From Candidatus Thioglobus vulcanius (lineage in GTDB: Bacteria; Pseudomonadota; Gammaproteobacteria; PS1; Pseudothioglobaceae), in assembly GCA_910595855.1 (NCBI GenBank), contig CAJVCJ010000071.1, forward strand, positions 1 through 34,383: a stretch of DNA of 34,383 nucleotides. Direction: 5' to 3'. A model generated the notes under the pieces. The model saw only the letters and a list, made by a program, of their open reading frames with translations. It did not search any database and was not told the DNA's origin. This document shows, piece by piece, positions 1 to 8,455 of this stretch. Each line of letters opens with the position of its first letter. Positions within the stretch are counted from its first letter, which is position 1. A program made the translations under genes and the position numbers.

Positions 1-370
1 CTTGATGAATCCCCGCACCTAACATTGAGTCGCCTTGAGCTCTGACAAAAAATGTCGCTTCTTGGTGTTGGATAAGATGCTTATTAAGATCTAATGTATC
101 TTCTAAATGATCGTCTGCTGGCGAAGGGAAGCCTGCTTGTACGCGTGAGGTAAAAATTGGCAGTAATACACTAGAAGCATCGTAAGCTGGAATTTGCACC
201 TGAACATCAGCTTTTAACTGGGATTTATAAAGCTCTAACGTTGACTTGACACGATCAACCAGACTACTAGGTATACGCATCACCTTAGTGTCTTCTTTGA
301 ATTTTCCAGAATTTATCTTACGGCCAGCACCCGCTCTTGCGCCACCGTGTTGTTGGGTTTTTAGTTTCAT
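1..370 (-). CDS. umuD: UmuD-type SOS self-cleaving peptidase, 5' part only
   Basis: Reading the minus strand from ATG 368-370 gives 123 codons that run off the left edge. Residues 80-123 match UmuD/LexA (peptidase S24): an Ala-Gly cleavage site in QAGFPSPADD (A79-G80), then the serine motif GDSM with nucleophile S115. The site-to-Ser spacing (35 residues) is that of UmuD and close to LexA. The catalytic Lys and C-terminus lie outside. Unlike E. coli UmuD, whose cleavage site is near residue 24, about 55 extra residues precede it. These hold a basic GGARAGAGRK motif and a KVMRIPSSLVDRVK stretch resembling the strand-helix of ribbon-helix-helix proteins. UmuD proteins with a GGARxGAGRx start are known to me in other bacteria. 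Known role: RecA-stimulated cleavage yields UmuD', the partner of UmuC in translesion synthesis; umuC would be expected beyond the edge. No Shine-Dalgarno precedes the ATG. M31 is an alternative start but would lose the basic motif. Confidence 0.85.
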   Translation of the reverse strand, partial: MKLKTQQHGGARAGAGRKINSGKFKEDTKVMRIPSSLVDRVKSTLELYKSQLKADVQVQIPAYDASSVLLPIFTSRVQAGFPSPADDHLEDTLDLNKHLIQHQEATFFVRAQGDSMLGAGIHQ

Positions 371-394
371 TTGAATATTGTAACATTATTCAAA
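370..394 (-). promoter_or_regulatory. 25-bp near-perfect palindrome over the umuD promoter and start codon
   Basis: On the minus strand the sequence is TTTGAATAATGT, one central T, then ACAATATTCAAA. The two 12-base halves pair at 11 of 12 positions, and the last A is the A of the umuD ATG. The right half contains TACAAT (377-382), a -10-like hexamer 6 nt before the ATG, so a bound dimer would block the promoter and the start together. There is no T-run after it, so it is not a rho-independent terminator for the upstream rof-like gene. It fits an operator for LexA or for the UmuD homologue itself (inference). Confidence 0.6.
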
Positions 395-405
395 TGATCT
401 AGTGT

Positions 406-621
406 TTATTTTTGAATACTAACTAGATCAGCTCTAATTTCTTGAGTTTTGCCATCTTCACCTGTAAAAGTTAGAAACTCAGCGGCATTTTTGGTTGAGA
501 TATCAGTAGGCTTGATCCTAACCACCCTACCGTCAATTTCAACCCGCATAGAATAGCCACGCATAATAACCAACTCATAGATACTATGATCCTCGCACGA
601 AATTTTTTGATAATCACTCAT
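406..621 (-). CDS. rof: Rof/YaeO-like Rho transcription-termination inhibitor
   Basis: This 71-residue protein follows the Rof plan: an N-terminal YQKISCEDHS segment (E. coli Rof has YQPINCDDYD), then short strands around VEIDGRVVRIKPTDI, a KNAAEFL segment (Rof KNVEYL) and a closing EIRADLVSI (Rof ELRLDKITS). Rof folds as a small Sm-like barrel and binds Rho to block RNA entry; that is family knowledge. The ATG overlaps the stop of the GIY-YIG gene by 4 bases (ATGA at 618-621), so the two are translationally coupled. umuD starts 35 bp downstream. It is slightly shorter than E. coli Rof. No membrane segment. Confidence 0.75.
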   Translation of the reverse strand: MSDYQKISCEDHSIYELVIMRGYSMRVEIDGRVVRIKPTDISTKNAAEFLTFTGEDGKTQEIRADLVSIQK

Positions 622-887
622 ACTGATTTAATTAATAATAATTTGGTATTTTTATCCATTTTTTTAATCTCGTATTCACGCTTAGATGCGCTAGCTCTAT
701 CTTCAGATTTTTCTTGATAAACCAATTCACACGGTGAATTTGCACGCGTATATTTTGCCCCACCCTGGATCTCACCATTATGCTGGCGTAAACGCCTAAC
801 CATATCATTGGTAATTCCGCAATAGAGTGAGTTATTAGCGCATTTTAACAAATACACTACCCAGGTTTTATTATCCAATTTTTCCAT
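618..887 (-). CDS. yhbQ: GIY-YIG nuclease-domain protein, YhbQ/UPF0213 family
   Basis: The 89-residue protein is a single GIY-YIG domain. The first motif appears as VYLLKCANNSLYCGIT (VYL and YCG replace GIY and YIG, as in this family), followed by the conserved Arg region NDMVRRLRQHN and the glutamate-containing REYEIKK helix. The length is normal for stand-alone YhbQ-type proteins, whose substrate in cells is unsettled; DNA nuclease activity has been described for family members. It is first in a minus-strand unit with rof and umuD and is divergent from valS. A weak GGG precedes the ATG directly; a TATACT hexamer lies 8 nt before the start. Confidence 0.85.
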   Translation of the reverse strand: MEKLDNKTWVVYLLKCANNSLYCGITNDMVRRLRQHNGEIQGGAKYTRANSPCELVYQEKSEDRASASKREYEIKKMDKNTKLLLIKSV

Positions 888-893
888 CCCTTT

Positions 894-903
894 ATAGTAT
901 AAT
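894..903. promoter_or_regulatory. Overlapping divergent -10 elements between yhbQ and valS
   Basis: The stretch TATAGTATAAT holds a plus-strand TATAAT (898-903), 29 nt before the valS ATG, and a minus-strand TATACT (896-901), 8 nt before the yhbQ ATG. Polymerase could not occupy both at once. Neither direction has a convincing TTGACA-like -35 at 16-18 bp, so strength is uncertain. Confidence 0.4.
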
Positions 904-932
904 TGCGAAGTTTAATCCATCATTATAAGTTA

Positions 933-3680
933 ATGGAAAAAACCTACAATCCTGAACAAATTGAAGCGAAATACCGCTCCCTTTGGGAAGATAAAAATTT
1001 ATTCTCGTCTGATGCAAATTCTACCAGCGAGAACGCCTACTCAATCATGCTTCCACCGCCAAATGTTACTGGCTCATTGCACATGGGGCATGCCTTTCAG
1101 CATACTATTATGGATGTGCTTACGCGTTATCATCGTGGCAAGGGTGACCAAACCCTTTGGCAGCCTGGTACAGACCATGCGGGCATCGCCACACAAATGG
1201 TGGTTGAGCGCCAATTAGCTGCCCAAGATATTACCCGCCATGACGTTGGTCGTGAAAAATTTATTGATAAAATCTGGGATTGGAAAGAGCAATCTGGTGG
1301 CACAATCACCTCTCAAATGCGCAGACTTGGCTCATCGGTTGATTGGGAAAAAGAACGCTTCACCATGGATGAAGACATGTCTAATGCCGTTAAAAAGGTG
1401 TTTGTACAGCTACATCAAGAAGGCTTGATTTATCGCGGAAAGCGCCTTGTTAACTGGGATCCAGTATTACACACGGCCGTATCTGATCTAGAAGTGATTA
1501 GTGTTGAAGAGCAAGGCTCTTTATGGCATATGCGCTACCCAATTACTGGCACTGATGAAGTAATGGTAGTTGCTACAACACGCCCTGAAACAATGCTTGG
1601 TGACAGTGCTGTCGCCGTTCATCCTGATGATGCTCGTTATAGTCATCTTATTGGCAAGACGATTGACCTACCACTAACAACAAGAAAAATCACTATTATT
1701 GCCGATGATTACGTTGACATGGAGTTTGGTACAGGTTGTGTAAAAATCACCCCTGCTCACGACTTTAACGACTATGAAATGGGTCAGCGTCATGATCTAG
1801 AAGTGATCAATATTCTAACGGATGATGCCAAAATTAATGATACCGTTCCAAGCGCTTACACAGGCATGGATCGATTTGTCGCTAGAAAACAAATCATTAA
1901 AGATTTAGATGAGCAAGGCTTATTAGAAAAAATTGAACCACATAAACTAATGGTGCCTCGTGGCGATAGAACCGACGCGGTAATTGAGCCATACATGACG
2001 GACCAATGGTTTGTGAAGATTGCACCATTGGCAGGACCTGCTATTGACGCGGTAAAAAACGGCGACATTCGCTTTATTCCTGAGAATTGGAACAAAACTT
2101 ATTTCAACTGGATGGACAACATTCAAGATTGGTGTATTTCTAGACAAATCTGGTGGGGTCATCGTATCCCTGCTTGGTATGACGACCAGGGCAATATCTT
2201 TGTTGCTAATACTGAAGAAGAGGCGCAAGCGCAAGCTGGTGAAGGTGTTAAATTAACACAAGATACTGACGTACTAGATACTTGGTTTTCTTCAGCGCTT
2301 TGGCCTTTTTCAACACTAGGTTGGCCTGAAAAAACACCAGATTTAGCTCGCTTCTATCCAACCGATGTATTGGTTACTGGCTTTGATATCATTTTCTTCT
2401 GGGTGGCCAGAATGATTATGTTTGGCTTGAAATTTACTGGTGAAGTGCCTTTTAAAGATATTTACATCACTGGCCTTATTAAAGATGGACAAGGACAAAA
2501 AATGTCCAAATCCAAAGGTAATGTACTTGACCCTATTGATCTTATTGACGGTATTTCTCTAGAAGATCTACTTGAAAAAAGAACGCAAGGCATGATGCAG
2601 CCAAAAATGGCTAAAAAAATCAAGAAGCAGACTGAACAAGAGTTTACTGATGGTATTCCTGCTTTTGGTACTGACGCACTTAGATTTACGTTTGCCGCTT
2701 TAGCTTCATTTGGTCGTGATATCAAATTTGATTTAAAGCGTGTTGAAGGTTATCGTAATTTCTGTAATAAACTTTGGAATGCATCACGCTTCGTACTGAT
2801 GAATCTTGAAGGCGAGACCATCAATACAGCGGCGCCACTATCCACTGCAGATAAGTGGATTTTGTCACGCTTGCAAGACACTAAAAAGAATGTTGAAAAA
2901 CACCTAAAAGACTACCGTCTTGATTTAATGAGTCAAGAATTGTATGAGTTTGTTTGGCATGACTATTGTGATTGGTACCTAGAGCTATCTAAGCCACTAT
3001 TACAAGACGACAACACCAAGGCTGGCACACAAGCAACATTAATTAAAGTTCTTGATGAAATGATCACTCTACTGCACCCGATTATTCCATTCATCACTGA
3101 AGAGATTTTTGAACAGTGTAATACAATTACTGGCAAAGATAGCATTAGCCTAATGACACAATCTTATCCAGAGGTTGATCAAGATCTATGCTCTACAGAA
3201 TCTGAAAGTGAAATCAACTGGCTACAAACTTTTATTCTAGGCATTAGGAAAATTCGTGGAGAAATGAACATTCCACCTTCTAAGCCGTTACCCTGCTTTG
3301 TGCAAAACTTTAACGCCACTGATGAAGCTTACTTGCAAAAAAATGCAAATATCTTGAATGTATTGGCCAAAATGGATACCATTGAAAAACTTAGCACTAC
3401 TGACGAAGCGCCAGAATCAGCTATGGCGCTAGTGGGTGAAATGAAGATTTTAATTCCATTAGCGGGGTTAATCGACAAAGACCAAGAAATTGCACGTCTT
3501 AACAAGGAAATTGAAAAACTTGAAAAGCAAAAAATGCAATTTGAGGGTAAGCTGAATAATGAAAAATTCACCTCTGGTGCGCCAGAAGCCATTGTCAATG
3601 TAGAGCGTGAAAGACTATCTGCAACGTTGGGTGCTATTAAAGACCTTAACGAGCAACTGGAGAAAATTTCAAGCCTGTAA
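933..3680 (+). CDS. valS: Valyl-tRNA synthetase
   Basis: A class I aminoacyl-tRNA synthetase charging tRNA-Val in the cytoplasm. The HIGH signature appears as HMGH (residues 50-53, after PPPNVTGSL), and the second ATP-binding signature KMSKS at 523-527. Between them is the CP1 editing domain with a TTRPET motif, which hydrolyses Thr-tRNA(Val) in this family. The C-terminus ends in the valyl-specific coiled-coil arm, rich in E/K heptads (about residues 840-915). At 915 residues it is a little shorter than E. coli ValS (951). I start at ATG 933, because MEKTYNP matches the family N-terminus; an in-frame TTG 30 bp upstream overlaps the promoter and is unlikely. First gene of a six-gene plus-strand string. 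Confidence 0.97.
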   Translation: MEKTYNPEQIEAKYRSLWEDKNLFSSDANSTSENAYSIMLPPPNVTGSLHMGHAFQHTIMDVLTRYHRGKGDQTLWQPGTDHAGIATQMVVERQLAAQDITRHDVGREKFIDKIWDWKEQSGGTITSQMRRLGSSVDWEKERFTMDEDMSNAVKKVFVQLHQEGLIYRGKRLVNWDPVLHTAVSDLEVISVEEQGSLWHMRYPITGTDEVMVVATTRPETMLGDSAVAVHPDDARYSHLIGKTIDLPLTTRKITIIADDYVDMEFGTGCVKITPAHDFNDYEMGQRHDLEVINILTDDAKINDTVPSAYTGMDRFVARKQIIKDLDEQGLLEKIEPHKLMVPRGDRTDAVIEPYMTDQWFVKIAPLAGPAIDAVKNGDIRFIPENWNKTYFNWMDNIQDWCISRQIWWGHRIPAWYDDQGNIFVANTEEEAQAQAGEGVKLTQDTDVLDTWFSSALWPFSTLGWPEKTPDLARFYPTDVLVTGFDIIFFWVARMIMFGLKFTGEVPFKDIYITGLIKDGQGQKMSKSKGNVLDPIDLIDGISLEDLLEKRTQGMMQPKMAKKIKKQTEQEFTDGIPAFGTDALRFTFAALASFGRDIKFDLKRVEGYRNFCNKLWNASRFVLMNLEGETINTAAPLSTADKWILSRLQDTKKNVEKHLKDYRLDLMSQELYEFVWHDYCDWYLELSKPLLQDDNTKAGTQATLIKVLDEMITLLHPIIPFITEEIFEQCNTITGKDSISLMTQSYPEVDQDLCSTESESEINWLQTFILGIRKIRGEMNIPPSKPLPCFVQNFNATDEAYLQKNANILNVLAKMDTIEKLSTTDEAPESAMALVGEMKILIPLAGLIDKDQEIARLNKEIEKLEKQKMQFEGKLNNEKFTSGAPEAIVNVERERLSATLGAIKDLNEQLEKISSL

Positions 3681-4330
3681 TGATGAAGCTTAAACACCTG
3701 ACAATCTCTTTACTAATGCTAAGCTCATTGGCTAGCGCCCAATCATTTGTTTATATTACTGATCAAGTAGATATTCCAATGCGTGCTGAAAAAACTTTTG
3801 ATGATAATATTGTGCGCTCTCTTCCATCAGGCTCTAAGTTGGCTATTTTGCAAGCCACAGAAGATGGCTGGACTCAAGTTAAATTTGAAAGCTCAACAGG
3901 TTGGATCATTTCTCGTTACTTATCTAACAATCCACCTGCTAGAGTGCGATTAGAAAAACTTAGGCAAACGTACAACGCCAACAAGCTTTTAATTGCTAAA
4001 CTGGCCAAAAGAAAAACTGAGCTTGAGTCTGAAGTTCAGGCGTTAAAAGTTAAAAACACTAAGCTGTCAATTCAAACCAGTAAATCAAAAGCTGAAAAAG
4101 AACACATTGAACAGGTTTATAAAGATGCTTTGAAATTAGAACACGCTAACGAGAAATTCATCACCGAAAATTTACAGTTAAAAACTGAAATTCAATTACT
4201 TAAAAACAACAATACCGCTACCGAAGAATCCAGCTCTAGAAACTGGTTTTTCACGGGCAGTATTGTCTTATTCTTTGGAATCTTAATTGGTTTTATTTTT
4301 CCAAACTTTGTCAACCGTAGGAGATATTAA
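3680..4330 (+). CDS. YgiM-like SH3-domain membrane protein (TIGR04211 type)
   Basis: The layout matches the YgiM family: a signal peptide (residues 1-20, ending ASAQS), a bacterial SH3 domain (about 24-90, with the GWIISRYLS end motif), a long charged coiled coil (about 95-180) and one C-terminal membrane helix with a basic tail (NWFFTGSIVLFF then NRRRY). The protein should sit in the inner membrane with its SH3 domain in the periplasm. The function is unknown in the family. The ATG shares its A with the valS stop (TAATG), so translation is coupled; a second ATG follows at 3683. guaB begins on the next base after its stop. Confidence 0.8.
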   Translation: MMKLKHLTISLLMLSSLASAQSFVYITDQVDIPMRAEKTFDDNIVRSLPSGSKLAILQATEDGWTQVKFESSTGWIISRYLSNNPPARVRLEKLRQTYNANKLLIAKLAKRKTELESEVQALKVKNTKLSIQTSKSKAEKEHIEQVYKDALKLEHANEKFITENLQLKTEIQLLKNNNTATEESSSRNWFFTGSIVLFFGILIGFIFPNFVNRRRY

Positions 4331-5791
4331 ATGAAATTACTAAAAACCGCACTAACATTTGACGATGTTTTATTAGTACCGGCACACTCAACCACAATGC
4401 CAAAAGAAGTTAGCATGAATACTCAGCTGACTAAAAATATCAGCCTGAATACTCCTATTCTTTCTGCAGCGATGGATACGGTAACCGAAGCTAAATTAGC
4501 CATTACTATGGCCCAAGAAGGTGGCATTGGTATTATTCATAAAAATATGTCTATTGATGAGCAGGCTAACGAAGTAAGAAAGGTTAAGCGCTACGAATCA
4601 GGCATTATCCGTGATCCTATTACAATTGGATCTAAAGCAACGGTTCAAGATGTTTTTGACTTGCAAAAGCAACATAAAATTTCTGCCCTTCCTGTGGTTG
4701 ATGGCAATATTATTGTTGGCATGATTACCAGTCGCGATGTTCGTTTTGAAACAAACCTGAACGAAACAGTAGCTAATTTAATGACACCTCAAGAAAAGTT
4801 AATCACAGTTAAGGAAGGAATTGAGATGTCAGAGGTGCGTGCACTTCTACAGCAGCACCGTATTGAGCGTGTTGTTATTACTGACGAAAAATTTAACCTA
4901 CAAGGCATGATCACCGTTCGTGATATTCAAAAATCGAGTGACTACCCTAACGCCTGTAAAGATTCACAAGAGCAACTTCGTGTTGGTGCAGCTGTAGGTG
5001 TTGCAACAGGAACAGGTGCAAGAATTGATGCATTAGTTGAAGCTGGTGTCGATGTTATTGTTATCGATACAGCTCACGGTCACTCTCAAGGCGTTTTAGA
5101 TCGAGTTAAAAAGACAAAAATTAAACATCCAAATTTAGACATTATTGCTGGCAATATCGCCACTGGCGCCGCTGCATTAGATCTTGTTAAAGCTGGTGCA
5201 GACTGTGTAAAGGTAGGTATTGGTCCTGGTAGTATCTGTACCACTCGTATCGTTTCAGGTGTTGGTGTTCCACAAATTACAGCTATTTCAGATGTTGCTG
5301 ATGCACTTAAAGACAGTGGCGTTCCATTAATTGCTGATGGTGGTATTCGCTATTCAGGTGATATTGCCAAAGCATTTGCTGCAGGTGCTTATTCTGTCAT
5401 GCTTGGCTCAATGTTAGCGGGTACAGAGGAATCTCCAGGTGAGATCGAGCTTTACCAAGGTCGAGCTTATAAGTCTTATCGTGGCATGGGCTCTATTGGC
5501 GCAATGAATCAAGCTCATGGATCTTCAGATCGCTACTTCCAGTCTGATTCAAAAGCAGATAAATTAGTACCAGAAGGTATTGAGGGTCGCGTTGCATTTA
5601 AAGGTTCTATACGCCCTATCATTCACCAAATGGTTGGTGGCGTAAGATCTTCAATGGGCTACACTGGCTGTGAAACATTAGAAAAAATGCGCACAACTGC
5701 AGAGTTTGTCCAGGTAACTTCAGCAGGTATGGTTGAGTCACACGTACATGATGTTTCAATTACTAAAGAAGCGCCTAACTACCACCAATAA
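4331..5791 (+). CDS. guaB: IMP dehydrogenase
   Basis: It converts IMP to XMP with NAD+, the committed step of GMP synthesis. The 486 residues have the standard order: barrel start with LTFDDVLLVPA, two CBS domains (about 93-205) inserted in the barrel, then the catalytic loop GPGSICTTR with nucleophile C303, close to E. coli C305, and the mobile flap with YRGMGS. The length equals the usual size. A good Shine-Dalgarno (AGGAG, 4319-4323) lies within the end of the preceding gene, and the ATG abuts that gene's stop. guaA is not in the window. Confidence 0.97.
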   Translation: MKLLKTALTFDDVLLVPAHSTTMPKEVSMNTQLTKNISLNTPILSAAMDTVTEAKLAITMAQEGGIGIIHKNMSIDEQANEVRKVKRYESGIIRDPITIGSKATVQDVFDLQKQHKISALPVVDGNIIVGMITSRDVRFETNLNETVANLMTPQEKLITVKEGIEMSEVRALLQQHRIERVVITDEKFNLQGMITVRDIQKSSDYPNACKDSQEQLRVGAAVGVATGTGARIDALVEAGVDVIVIDTAHGHSQGVLDRVKKTKIKHPNLDIIAGNIATGAAALDLVKAGADCVKVGIGPGSICTTRIVSGVGVPQITAISDVADALKDSGVPLIADGGIRYSGDIAKAFAAGAYSVMLGSMLAGTEESPGEIELYQGRAYKSYRGMGSIGAMNQAHGSSDRYFQSDSKADKLVPEGIEGRVAFKGSIRPIIHQMVGGVRSSMGYTGCETLEKMRTTAEFVQVTSAGMVESHVHDVSITKEAPNYHQ

Positions 5792-5821
5792 CTCATAATA
5801 TTTAGAAAGGATAATTCTGAC

Positions 5822-6451
5822 ATGCAGCTGATTGGCCAATACCAAAATCCTGGATACGAAACCGTTGCTGATGGTGTTATGGACTTCTTTAATCGTCGTC
5901 AAGATCTCCAAAGACCGGGAATTGCTTTTGGTCCAGACGGTAATAATGCAGAGCCTGCCAAAGTATCGACAGACATTAGTCTCGTGGCAATAAGTAAATC
6001 TGACCCTGAAGCATTTGCACTGTCAGATATAATTGTACGTGGTGTAACAGCTGCGCTAGATCACTACCTACAGAAGCGCCCAATGTTTAAACAAGTTTGC
6101 CCTGAGCAAGAGCTATTTGTGATGCCAATATTTAATATACAGCGTTACGCCCCTGGTGAAGGGTTTCGCCAATGGCACTGTGACTGGACAATTAGCGACG
6201 AGGTCACCGAGCCAGGAAATCGAGTTCTTGCATGGATTTTATACTGTGATTCTGTGGAAGAGGCAGGAACAGAATTTCACTGGCAGGATCATCATGAAGA
6301 AGCACAGCGAGGAAAGTTAGTCATCTTTCCAGCCTCACCCTCTCACATCCATCGAGGTAGAGTGAATAATGAGAAAAGTAAAACCATTGCAACTGGATGG
6401 ATTAATGCTGGCACGCGCGAAGGATTTTTAAAGCGTCTAGCTAAAGATTGA
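5822..6451 (+). CDS. 2-oxoglutarate/Fe(II)-dependent dioxygenase, prolyl-4-hydroxylase-like
   Basis: The protein has 209 residues. The iron triad is visible: H119 and D121 in WHCDW, and a distal His in HIHRGRV (H177). K187, ten residues later, is in the place of the basic residue that binds 2-oxoglutarate. An aromatic FHWQD and the FPASPSHIHRG segment fit the double-stranded beta-helix of P4H-type oxygenases. The substrate cannot be told from sequence; protein hydroxylation is one possibility, small molecules another. It has a Shine-Dalgarno (AAGGA) and lies 30 bp after guaB and 25 bp before another 2OG oxygenase, roxA. No signal peptide. Confidence 0.75.
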   Translation: MQLIGQYQNPGYETVADGVMDFFNRRQDLQRPGIAFGPDGNNAEPAKVSTDISLVAISKSDPEAFALSDIIVRGVTAALDHYLQKRPMFKQVCPEQELFVMPIFNIQRYAPGEGFRQWHCDWTISDEVTEPGNRVLAWILYCDSVEEAGTEFHWQDHHEEAQRGKLVIFPASPSHIHRGRVNNEKSKTIATGWINAGTREGFLKRLAKD

Positions 6452-6476
6452 GCTAGGGACAAGAGAAGCAAAACTT

Positions 6477-7571
6477 ATGATACGTTTCGGCAAAATATCT
6501 GAACAAGAGTTTTTGGCTGATTACTGGCAGAAAAAACCTTTGCTTATCAAGCAAGCATTGTCTAATTTCATCTCTCCAGTTACGCCTGATGAGTTAGCGG
6601 GGCTTTCTCTAGAAGAGGAGTTTGAATCACGCCTCATTACAGGATCGACTACTGATCAACAATGGTCATTAAGCGAAGGGCCATTTCAAGAGAATGATTT
6701 TTCAAATTTATCTGAAAACAACTGGACCTTACTGGTTCAGGGTGTTGATCGCTTTATTCCTGAAATTGAAGACTTGATCGCTCATTTTGATTTCATTCCG
6801 CGCTGGCGCTTTGATGATGTCATGATCTCTTATGCTGCCAAAGGTGGGAGTGTTGGCCCTCATTTTGATTTCTACGATGTGTTTTTACTTCAAGGTAGTG
6901 GTTCTCGGCGCTGGACGCTTAGCAATAAAAACTGCCATTTGGATAATTACTTAAAAGACGTTCCACTTAGAATTATGGATAAGTTCACCTCAGAGCAAGT
7001 GTTTGATGTTGAGCCTGGAGATGTTTTATATGTCCCACCAAAAGTGGCTCACCATGGGGTTAGTCTAGATGAAAATTGCACCACCCTATCTTTTGGTTAT
7101 CGATCTTATAGTCATCAAGAGATGTTTAAAGACTTACCCCAAAGCAATCCTAATGATTATTATCAAGATCCAATCTGGACTAATAACCAAACTCCCGCAT
7201 TAATTCCTAAATCAGCTTTTAAAGTGGCCAATGATATTTCTGAAATTTCTGCAGCTGATTTTGCAAAATTTGTCACTAAACTTGACAACTTAGATCAAAA
7301 AATATTACAGCAATTTGAATATCAGCAACAAGAGCTTGAATTTAATGCCGATACAATATATCGTCTACATTCTGTTTGTAAAATTGCCTATATAGAAATT
7401 AACAATAAAATACAATGTTTTGTTAATGGCACCTTGTTAGATGATCATTCTATTGACAAAAATACTTTAATAAATTTTTGCAATCAAAGACAATTATCCT
7501 CAATTAAACATCTCACTCTTTCCCAGCGTTTGTTTGAACTAAATCTTGTTGAAGATATACAATCTGACTAA
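6477..7571 (+). CDS. roxA: Ribosomal protein L16 arginine hydroxylase (RoxA/YcfD), JmjC/cupin type
   Basis: The protein (364 residues) aligns with E. coli YcfD throughout the JmjC region: WQKKPLLIKQAL near the N-terminus, PDELAGLSLEEE, ENNWTLLVQGVD, then GPHFDFYDVFLLQG with iron ligands H129 and D131, RRW (R144-R145) and the distal His in PPKVAHHG (H192). YcfD hydroxylates a specific arginine of L16 (uL16) using 2-oxoglutarate and O2; this is family knowledge. The C-terminal half (about 215-364) matches the dimerisation/winged-helix part in length but is more diverged. Its stop overlaps the next ATG by one base. Confidence 0.88.
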   Translation: MIRFGKISEQEFLADYWQKKPLLIKQALSNFISPVTPDELAGLSLEEEFESRLITGSTTDQQWSLSEGPFQENDFSNLSENNWTLLVQGVDRFIPEIEDLIAHFDFIPRWRFDDVMISYAAKGGSVGPHFDFYDVFLLQGSGSRRWTLSNKNCHLDNYLKDVPLRIMDKFTSEQVFDVEPGDVLYVPPKVAHHGVSLDENCTTLSFGYRSYSHQEMFKDLPQSNPNDYYQDPIWTNNQTPALIPKSAFKVANDISEISAADFAKFVTKLDNLDQKILQQFEYQQQELEFNADTIYRLHSVCKIAYIEINNKIQCFVNGTLLDDHSIDKNTLINFCNQRQLSSIKHLTLSQRLFELNLVEDIQSD

Positions 7572-8455
7572 TGCCAATTTACGTTGTTTTTTTATCTGTA
7601 GTAGCAATTTGGTCAACCACACCACTGGCAATTCAATGGTCAACATTAGGCTCAAGCTTTAGTTTTAGTGTTGCCAGCAGAATGCTCATTGGTTTGGCTA
7701 TTTGCATTGTACTACTGACAATCCAGCAGAAAAAACTACCTATGCATAGGCAAGCATTGATTAATTACCTATACGCAGGCGCTGGTATTTTTATCACCAT
7801 GAGTTTGGTTTACTATTCAGCGCTCAGTATTCCTTCTGGACTGATTTCTGTCGTATTTGGACTAACCCCAATTATTACTGGCGTCTTTGCGTTATTTTTA
7901 CTTAAAGACAGATTCTTTTCACTCAGCAAGGCGGGCGGCCTTCTATTGGGATTATTGGGCTTATTCACAATTTTTAAACATTCATTTTCTATTGCGGAAA
8001 CGCTGCTTACAGGTCTTTTGAGTGTCACTCTTGCCATGACCTTTCAAGCATTTATTTCCGTTAAACTTAAACAAATAAACGCTCACACATCAGCACTTGA
8101 AACCACCACTGGCGCTCTATTGGTTAGCGTGCCACTATTCATCCTTAGTTGGATTATGCTTGGTGGAGAGGTTCCAGAGACCAGTCTAAAGGCTAGTTTA
8201 TCAATTGGATATTTGGCAATTTTTGGCTCTGTAATAGGCTTTATGTCATATTACTATCTAATCAAACATGCTAGTGTTCAAGTAGTAGGTATCGTGCCTT
8301 TGTTAACCCCTGTATTTGCCCTGTTACTCGGATCAACCTTAAACCATGAGCATATTACCTTAACGCAGTTTTTCGGTATAACTTTGGTATTGTCAGGGTT
8401 ACTTGTGTATGAATATGGCCCAAAGAAAATACCTAAATCTATTTCAACTCTTTAG
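7571..8455 (+). CDS. EamA/DMT-superfamily transporter
   Basis: A very hydrophobic protein of 294 residues with about ten membrane helices arranged as two EamA repeats (roughly 5-135 and 145-285). The second repeat ends with the usual PLLTPVFALLLG segment followed by a last helix and a basic tail. It is an inner-membrane carrier; the substrate is not predictable (family members export amino acids, metabolites or drugs). It is last in the valS string, coupled to roxA through TAATG. Its 3' end overlaps the convergent channel gene by 12 bp, so there is no room for a separate terminator. Confidence 0.85.
   Translation: MPIYVVFLSVVAIWSTTPLAIQWSTLGSSFSFSVASRMLIGLAICIVLLTIQQKKLPMHRQALINYLYAGAGIFITMSLVYYSALSIPSGLISVVFGLTPIITGVFALFLLKDRFFSLSKAGGLLLGLLGLFTIFKHSFSIAETLLTGLLSVTLAMTFQAFISVKLKQINAHTSALETTTGALLVSVPLFILSWIMLGGEVPETSLKASLSIGYLAIFGSVIGFMSYYYLIKHASVQVVGIVPLLTPVFALLLGSTLNHEHITLTQFFGITLVLSGLLVYEYGPKKIPKSISTL

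Noticed and set aside
903..932. TTG start of valS giving ten extra residues
   Set aside because: It overlaps the predicted promoter, and MEKTYNP at ATG 933 matches the family N-terminus.
2462..2725. Long reading frame opposite valS, and similar frames opposite or inside aceE, leuA, mgtE and ilvB
   Set aside because: They overlap well-conserved genes fully, have no ribosome-binding site and show no recognisable domains.
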